Source: an uncultured Aquimarina sp. (GTDB lineage: Bacteria; Bacteroidota; Bacteroidia; Flavobacteriales; Flavobacteriaceae). From it: a stretch of DNA of 64,000 nt. The stretch lies in NCBI RefSeq assembly GCF_947492405.1, contig NZ_CANLMP010000005.1, positions 420,654 through 484,653 of the forward strand, given 5' to 3'. The notes beneath the pieces were generated by a model. It did no database searches. It was given only the letters and a program-made list of their open reading frames with translations, and had not been told where the DNA came from. Made by a program: the position numbers and the translations under genes. Position 1 is the stretch's first letter, and every line of letters starts with the position of its first letter. Shown one piece after another: positions 57,648 through 64,000 of the stretch.

Positions 57648-60600
57648 ATCCTAATGCGATTTTAAGTTTCTCTATTTCTATTTCTAATGGTGTTTTTATG
57701 TGCGATGCGACACGCTCCCAAAGCTCTTCAAAACTGTCTGCTATATCGGCTAGTGATGCTGCCTGATCACGGTTAGGAGCTACTTTCTTGCTCTTCTTGG
57801 GTTTTCTTCCCCCTATAAGCACCAACATCATTTCGGTAACTGCTCCTTGTTTATTGTAGAGTTTGTATGCGTTCATATTAATCACATCATCCACGACATA
57901 TCGGCTGTACAACCAATTGAAAAATGGTTTGTAAGTAGCCATATAGCCATCTTCTTCCGTGAATTTTATATGCCCTTTGATAATAAGGGCTGCCTTTCCG
58001 CTATCTTTCATCGTATGCAATGCCAAACCTGACATCAAATGCTCCAAGCGTAAGTGATTATTCAGACCAATATTGCCATCAAAGTATTTTTTGACCATAC
58101 GCCCCTTATCGAACTTATCTGCGCTCCATTTATCAAAGGGTGGATTGGTAACAACCACATCGAATGACTTGGTATATTCTTCTGGAAAGGGTTCCGCTGC
58201 GTTTAGATGGGTAATGGTTTTAAACCCTTGAAATTCTAATGATTTTCTTCGGCTACTGTCGATCTCGTTTACATGGGTTTTTGCGGGATCAGCTCCTAAA
58301 ACCAACAACCCATTCCCTGCACTTGGCTCAAAAGTGCGTGTCGCATCAGACATTTGTGTGTATTGTGCAATCATCGCACTAATGGGACAAGAAGTAGAGT
58401 ACTGTTTATATTGTTCTTTGCTGCTATCAGAATAGGCATAAGTCGGCTGTACTTTATTCCAAAAAGTAGTCATTGACTGCAATCTAATCTCAAATGCTCC
58501 TGGTCTATTGTAAAGCATTTTATACCATAATAGCCAGCTTAACTCTACAGCTTCCCATAGCATTCCCATATTGGGTACATTTGCTTCTGTCAATAAGGCT
58601 TCTACACCCTTCTTGGTTACCCGTTTATTGTTTATATAGTGATCGTGCATAATAGCCACGACCTTATCGAGATAGTCATTAGAGGTATCTTCTTTTGAAT
58701 TAGTGGTTTTGTTTTGTTGTTGTTGTGCTGAGAAATAATCATCAATCAAAATACGTGCGGTCTTCCCAATAGATTGATCGGGATAATTTTCAAGGATACG
58801 ACCTTCAAATATGTTTTTTACGATATAATCGCGAAAGTCGGCTATATCCAAACCATCAAAGACATAGCCATATTCTTTCGCTCTCACTATCAATCCTAAA
58901 AACAACTCATCACAAAATACGGTATGCTCCTTATGAACTAATGCACGTAATTCCTGAACTTCCATTTTTAAAGCCGAAATTCGATCTAATCTAAATTGTT
59001 TACTCTGCTTGCTTTTTTTATCCTTTTTCCCTGCTAACTTTTTTAACTCTTTTTCAAGAATCGTAATCCATTTGTTAAACTCTTTTTCTATTTTTTCATC
59101 CAGATATATCTGAACATATCCAGATCGTCCAGCTAATTCTACTATGGATAAACTTCGGGTAAACGCTTCTTTTCCTGTAAAAGAAACTCGAAAACCTTTA
59201 GCTTTAAATTCTTTACGGATGCGATCCGCTTCATCTACTGGAATGAGTAAAAAATCTTCAGGTGATAATGGTTCATCTTTTGAATTAGATATTTCTTTTG
59301 AAGTGTTCTTTATAGATTTCACATAGGTTTCCAAATGATTTCTGGAATGCTTTAACAAAGTAATATCACTCGAAAGGTTATGAAAATCTTCATTAGCACT
59401 TGTAGTGCCTTTGACTGAAGTTTTGTTTGTATCCTTGTACTTCTCGAATTTCTCAGCAAGGATATTTTGTTTTTCAATAATGACTTTTAATGCCTTTTCT
59501 ACATCAGCAATAGGTCGATAATGTTTTACAGCTGACCACCAGATGGTCACATCCGGCAATTTGGAAATAATGACTTCCAATGGTACTATCTCTAAAAACC
59601 CTTTTTCAAGATTGATATATGGGTACTTCGGATCTGTAGGATACGCCAATTGATTAAATAAAGACTGTCCTTCTTTTTCCCAAATGCGATATAGTGTTTC
59701 TTTCTTAACAGATATATCTGATTCTTTTAAGTTTATAAACTGCAATAGCATAAACAATTCAACTGGTGAAGCCCAATGAACGTTTCTATAGGTATACTCA
59801 AACAAGTAGAAAAATTGTTCTTTGAGTTGTAAAGCTACTTCTGGTGGTATATACCCTTTGTCAAAAGGGGCTATAACTCTTTCGGGAACAATGATATTGG
59901 AAAAATAATCTTGTGTTCCTTTTTCAGTAGTTTCTGCTTGTGCTACCTCCTGAAAAGTATCTTTATCTTCAGTGGTAGAAGCATCCTCTTTTTTTAGATC
60001 CAAATAGTGCTGAATAACAAGCTTAGAACGTTCTAATGATTCTATTTTGTAACCTAGTGATCGATACTGTTCTTTATCTTCTTTTTTACTCTTTGGCTTT
60101 CCTGTTTTGGGATTAGTAAACGTATCTCGAACTTTTACAATACTTTCTATTTCTTTATCTAAATATTGTAATGCTATATGCAAATCTGCAATAGGTCTAT
60201 ACAATTCTATCACATGCCACCACTCATTTTGTTCATTTTCTAGATTAATAAACTTCTCAAGTGGATATACACTTCCATATCCCGAACTAATATTTACATA
60301 AGGGTATTGTAGATTTGTTGGATACCCCAATTCCTCAAAAAGTGATTGCCCACGTCTTTCCCATTCTCTTAGTAATGCCGATCTTGAAACTGAAAAACCA
60401 TAGTCATTAGGATGCGCCATTTGAGATAACTCAAACATCGTCTTTGCATCCAGTTCTGAAATACGCTCATCCGAAACTTGTAATAAATGAGGTGCTTTCT
60501 CTTGAATCTTTTTGGCGTCCTGAATATAAAAACCACCAGAATCAAATGGAGAATTGATCACCTTTGGAATAAGCACATTAGGTATAAATGTGTCATATCT

Positions 60601-63540
60601 AGTAATATCAGTTAGATATACCTTTTTATTTGAAACTTGACGTTTTGAAGTTTCCGTGCTAGAAATATCAGTCGCTACCTTTAATTGGGAAATACCAAAC
60701 GGATTTCCGTAATTGTCTATATAATCTTGTATTTTTTTTCGCTGTTCCTGATAATGCTCAATTGCTTTGCTATGTCTATGAGCTTTGTCGTCTGTTCTTT
60801 TTAATACATCGAGTTCTTTTTGAAACAGTGCAATCTTATCATCAATGAGTTGTAGTGCCGTTTCTAAATTTGCTATAGGACGATATCCTTTTATGGCATT
60901 TCCCCAACTGTGTTTATTGTTTCGATTTACTTTGATAATTTCTCCCAAAGTAGTAACCTGGTAATATCCCATTGTGAGATTAACATATGGGTAGTTTAGA
61001 TCCGTGGGATAGCCTAATAATTCAAATAGACGATCTCCATAATGCAACCAATGAGCATCCAGAACCTGTTTATCAACCTGAATACCTAGCGTATATAAAT
61101 CCTGAAACTGTGAAAGTGTAAATAATTGGGATGGAATTGTGAAAATAAGAGTGTCATCCTGAATATCAAATACCATTGGAAATTCCTCTTTAAGTTCGTT
61201 TTTTGATTTTTCTTTTATCCTTCCGAAATCGAATGTACTATCAACTCCTTCAGGCATTAGCACATTGGAAATACGCTGCCCATTATGCTCTATATCTACC
61301 TGAATAGCACCTTTATAATCACTTAATCTATATACCTCGGCAGGTCTAACTCTCAGTGTTTTCGGATTGGCAAGCATATATTTGATTGCCCTTTTTAATC
61401 TCTCCATAGGAACAGCCCCACCATTGTAGGATACCATACCTTCGTCGTGTGGGTTCAGTCCATCTATTTTTAAGGTGTTGTCTTCTTTTTTATGAAGAAA
61501 ACTAATGATGTCTCTATCCGATGAAATCCGAACTTTTAGAATACTTAAAGCACCACCTTTTTTAGATTTCAAATAACTGATATGCAAAGCATTCTTGTGT
61601 AATTCTATAAACGATTGAAGCTCTGACAATAACTTATCATCAAGAGTAGTATGCTTTTGAATGATTGTAAATCGATTGTTGCTACCATATTTAAAAGGCT
61701 TTACTCCAATTTTAGACCTCAATCTTTCTAAAATATTCTCGAAACGATTTCGATTATCAGATCCTGGAACTGTTTCTGCAATTTCCGCTAGGGAACTGTA
61801 CAGTCTTCTTAATTTATAAATAAGCTGTTTACCCTTAGAAGTTTTTAGGGCTTCATCTAAATCGATTTTGGCATTTCCAATTTTAAAAGCAACCCCTTTA
61901 TCATCTACATTCGTTTCCAATTCCCTCAACTCATCCACTAGCTGTTCTACATCTTCATTCAATGTGTTTAGAGTTATCTTCGTAGCCTGTTCTTTCTCTA
62001 TGGATTCTTCTTCATCTACTGATAAAGGGAGTATTGCTTTTGACTTTTCCTCTGGTAATTTGATTTTGATACTATCTGCAAAATCATATATCGCAAGAAT
62101 AGTTTTCTTATATGCTTTTTTTAGTGCTTCTGATGCGCCCATACGTAATGCTTCGGTATGATCGTATTGAACTCCATCTAAGACTTGCAATATGGCCGCT
62201 TCTAGTGCTTCTTCTTTTGAAGAATATGTACCATCGCCTTTAGTTGGTAAAAATGAGTACCCACTAAATCCTGATAACGTATTACTAACACGTAAACCGT
62301 ACAAGTATTGATCTTGTTCATCTTGCACCAGTCTAATAGTAGCTTCAAATTTGATTTTTAAAGGGAATGGAATAGTATATACTTTATACCTATTGCCAGC
62401 ATTATCGATAGTATAGACATCATTTTCGTTTGTATAAGAGGTGTAGGAATAGGAAATGTCAGAAAGTATTAAGCTAGAAAACCCAATTGAGTTCAACCCT
62501 AATTCCCCTCCAAATTCTTGAGTGGCGTTTATTGTATTGATAAGCTTAATTACAGTATCTCGTTCTCCTTGGAGTCCTGTTCTGGAAGCATATCCATTTT
62601 GTAATAGTGGATTTCCAGAAGTTACAATATCTACATCTTTGCCTTTCCATACATATGCGCTGGCTTTTTCCTTCTCATTGTTTTCAGGGTATCTCGCGGT
62701 ATAATATTCTCCGGAATTACCTATCCCTTTCAAAATCTCAAGAAAGGTTTCTTTGGATTCAAAATCTAGTGCTGAATAGGAATACCCAAAATCATTCGGT
62801 TTAGTAAGCTTAGGATATCCTTCTAAAATAGTAGTAGGAATTGTATTGCCAGCCAATAATGCTTCTAATAGCAATTGCTCATGCTCGTATGCTACTTCAT
62901 CGATATATTCATCATCTTTTAGTTTTTTTTCTGTTCCACCAGAATCTAACAAATAAGCTTCTTTGGTTTTTAACCATTTTGGTTGTGTTTTTGGTTCTTC
63001 CGTTTTTTTAGTTTCAATTATTTTGATGTCTTCATTCTTGATATCAGAATCTCCTGTAATAATTCGTCCTTCGTCAAATGCGTTTCTTGCGCGTCTTTTG
63101 AAATTTCTTGGACTCGCACTAATCGAATTGAGTCTGCTTCCATATTTCGCTTTTGCAAAACGTGTCGCTATATCCAAAGCTGTTTTCTTTAAATCATCAA
63201 AAATCACATAGTCAACACCTTTGTCTTCTTCTTTATCATCATCAATTTTAACATTGACCAAACTGAATTGATAATGATCGATCAGGTCTCTATCTACATT
63301 ATATGAAGGTTCCACTTTTATGGTATTAGGATCTATTCCATTGTTAAAAGCCTCCTGAAGTGTTTTTACATAGCTATTATAAGAGGGTCGATCCGTTACA
63401 TACCACATGCCTCCTTTTGAATTAGATTTTTTAAAACCTAAATCAATTAAGTAACCTTCTAATATTTTATCAGATAACTTTGGTACGAATAGTAGTTCTA
63501 TACCATTCTTCTCTTTGTTGTATGCTATCGTTAATCTCAT
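57634..63540 (-). CDS. 1968-aa protein with C-terminal N6 DNA methyltransferase domain and triplicated middle region
   Basis: FEPSAGNGLLVLGAD; DVVVTNPPFDKWS; three LGYPTxxxYPYVNL...YRPIAD/N units. Confidence 0.85.
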   Translation of the reverse strand: MRLTIAYNKEKNGIELLFVPKLSDKILEGYLIDLGFKKSNSKGGMWYVTDRPSYNSYVKTLQEAFNNGIDPNTIKVEPSYNVDRDLIDHYQFSLVNVKIDDDKEEDKGVDYVIFDDLKKTALDIATRFAKAKYGSRLNSISASPRNFKRRARNAFDEGRIITGDSDIKNEDIKIIETKKTEEPKTQPKWLKTKEAYLLDSGGTEKKLKDDEYIDEVAYEHEQLLLEALLAGNTIPTTILEGYPKLTKPNDFGYSYSALDFESKETFLEILKGIGNSGEYYTARYPENNEKEKASAYVWKGKDVDIVTSGNPLLQNGYASRTGLQGERDTVIKLINTINATQEFGGELGLNSIGFSSLILSDISYSYTSYTNENDVYTIDNAGNRYKVYTIPFPLKIKFEATIRLVQDEQDQYLYGLRVSNTLSGFSGYSFLPTKGDGTYSSKEEALEAAILQVLDGVQYDHTEALRMGASEALKKAYKKTILAIYDFADSIKIKLPEEKSKAILPLSVDEEESIEKEQATKITLNTLNEDVEQLVDELRELETNVDDKGVAFKIGNAKIDLDEALKTSKGKQLIYKLRRLYSSLAEIAETVPGSDNRNRFENILERLRSKIGVKPFKYGSNNRFTIIQKHTTLDDKLLSELQSFIELHKNALHISYLKSKKGGALSILKVRISSDRDIISFLHKKEDNTLKIDGLNPHDEGMVSYNGGAVPMERLKRAIKYMLANPKTLRVRPAEVYRLSDYKGAIQVDIEHNGQRISNVLMPEGVDSTFDFGRIKEKSKNELKEEFPMVFDIQDDTLIFTIPSQLFTLSQFQDLYTLGIQVDKQVLDAHWLHYGDRLFELLGYPTDLNYPYVNLTMGYYQVTTLGEIIKVNRNNKHSWGNAIKGYRPIANLETALQLIDDKIALFQKELDVLKRTDDKAHRHSKAIEHYQEQRKKIQDYIDNYGNPFGISQLKVATDISSTETSKRQVSNKKVYLTDITRYDTFIPNVLIPKVINSPFDSGGFYIQDAKKIQEKAPHLLQVSDERISELDAKTMFELSQMAHPNDYGFSVSRSALLREWERRGQSLFEELGYPTNLQYPYVNISSGYGSVYPLEKFINLENEQNEWWHVIELYRPIADLHIALQYLDKEIESIVKVRDTFTNPKTGKPKSKKEDKEQYRSLGYKIESLERSKLVIQHYLDLKKEDASTTEDKDTFQEVAQAETTEKGTQDYFSNIIVPERVIAPFDKGYIPPEVALQLKEQFFYLFEYTYRNVHWASPVELFMLLQFINLKESDISVKKETLYRIWEKEGQSLFNQLAYPTDPKYPYINLEKGFLEIVPLEVIISKLPDVTIWWSAVKHYRPIADVEKALKVIIEKQNILAEKFEKYKDTNKTSVKGTTSANEDFHNLSSDITLLKHSRNHLETYVKSIKNTSKEISNSKDEPLSPEDFLLIPVDEADRIRKEFKAKGFRVSFTGKEAFTRSLSIVELAGRSGYVQIYLDEKIEKEFNKWITILEKELKKLAGKKDKKSKQSKQFRLDRISALKMEVQELRALVHKEHTVFCDELFLGLIVRAKEYGYVFDGLDIADFRDYIVKNIFEGRILENYPDQSIGKTARILIDDYFSAQQQQNKTTNSKEDTSNDYLDKVVAIMHDHYINNKRVTKKGVEALLTEANVPNMGMLWEAVELSWLLWYKMLYNRPGAFEIRLQSMTTFWNKVQPTYAYSDSSKEQYKQYSTSCPISAMIAQYTQMSDATRTFEPSAGNGLLVLGADPAKTHVNEIDSSRRKSLEFQGFKTITHLNAAEPFPEEYTKSFDVVVTNPPFDKWSADKFDKGRMVKKYFDGNIGLNNHLRLEHLMSGLALHTMKDSGKAALIIKGHIKFTEEDGYMATYKPFFNWLYSRYVVDDVINMNAYKLYNKQGAVTEMMLVLIGGRKPKKSKKVAPNRDQAASLADIADSFEELWERVASHIKTPLEIEIEKLKIALGYDIF

Positions 63541-63580
63541 TCAAATTTTATTTTATCTCATTGCTTTATAAAAAAGTGCT

Positions 63581-64000
63581 AGCTCCTTCCTATAGGGAAT
63601 AGTTCCAGCTCCTTCCTATAGGGAATAGTTCTAGCTCCCTTCTATAGGGAATAATTCTAGCTCCTTCCTATAGGGAATAGTTCTAGCTCCTTCCTATAGG
63701 GAATAGTTCCAGCTCCCTCCTATAGGGAATAGTTCTAGCTCCTTCCTATAGGGAATAGTTCTAGCTCCTTCCTATAGGGAATAGTTCCAGCTCCTTCCTA
63801 TAGGGAATAGTTCTAGCTCCCTCCTATAGGGAATAGTTCCAGCTCACTCCTATAGAGAATAGTTCTAGCTCCCTCCTATAGGGAATAGTTCCAGCTCACT
63901 CCTATAGGGAATAGTTCTAGCTGCTTCCTATAGGGAATAGTTCTAGCTCCTTCCTATAGGGAATAGTTCTAGCTCCTTCCTATAGGGAATAGTTCTAGCT
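63581..64000. repeat. 26-bp tandem repeat array, 16 full copies, continues past window edge
   Basis: Consensus agctccttcctatagggaatagtty in exact 26-bp register from 63581 to 63996. Confidence 0.97.

Noticed and set aside
63581-64000. Possible CRISPR array
   Set aside because: Units are contiguous 26-mers with no unique spacers and no cas genes nearby
1-64000. tRNA, rRNA or known riboswitches
   Set aside because: None recognised by eye; a tRNAscan/Infernal run would be needed to exclude them

Overview
AT-rich Bacteroidota (Flavobacteriia-like) DNA. Family names below come from motif recognition by eye; no search was run. (1) 1-9.3 kb, + strand: a T6SS(iii)-like effector module (VgrG-like tail end, DUF4280 PAAR-like protein, 980-aa putative effector, lipoproteins, YwqK-type repeat protein). 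(2) 9.5-11.6 kb, + strand: a 698-aa protein made almost entirely of about 10 helicase-associated-like ~70-aa repeats with no helicase. (3) 11.6-27.2 kb, - strand: a ~28-gene operon that looks like a virion/lysis module. It includes an acidic-N/Arg-rich-C capsid- or core-like protein, many single-TM proteins, basic proteins, a TM-anchored beta-propeller, several peptidoglycan-active proteins (one an amidase fold that has lost its Zn ligands), a holin/Rz-like cassette and a tail-collar-like protein. No terminase, portal, sheath or tape measure was recognised. (4) 27.3-45.6 kb, + strand cargo: T9SS/secreted genes with a duplicated toxin-tip/immunity pattern, bounded on the left and near its middle by a perfect 45-bp direct repeat, then a tight six-gene defence-like operon (UvrD helicase, split Fe-S nuclease, DUF262/DUF1524, type III Mod and Res, DUF3800). 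(5) 45.7-63.5 kb, - strand: a replication/packaging-like module (P-loop ATPase, DnaA domain IV-like protein, MoxR-like AAA+ ATPase with partner, strawberry-notch helicase, 1968-aa N6-methyltransferase protein). (6) 63,581-64,000: a 26-bp tandem repeat array running off the window. My main hypothesis is that blocks 3, 5 and 6 belong to one large virus-like element, possibly tailless and membrane-containing, interrupted by a defence/toxin cargo. This is inference and needs structural and comparative tests.
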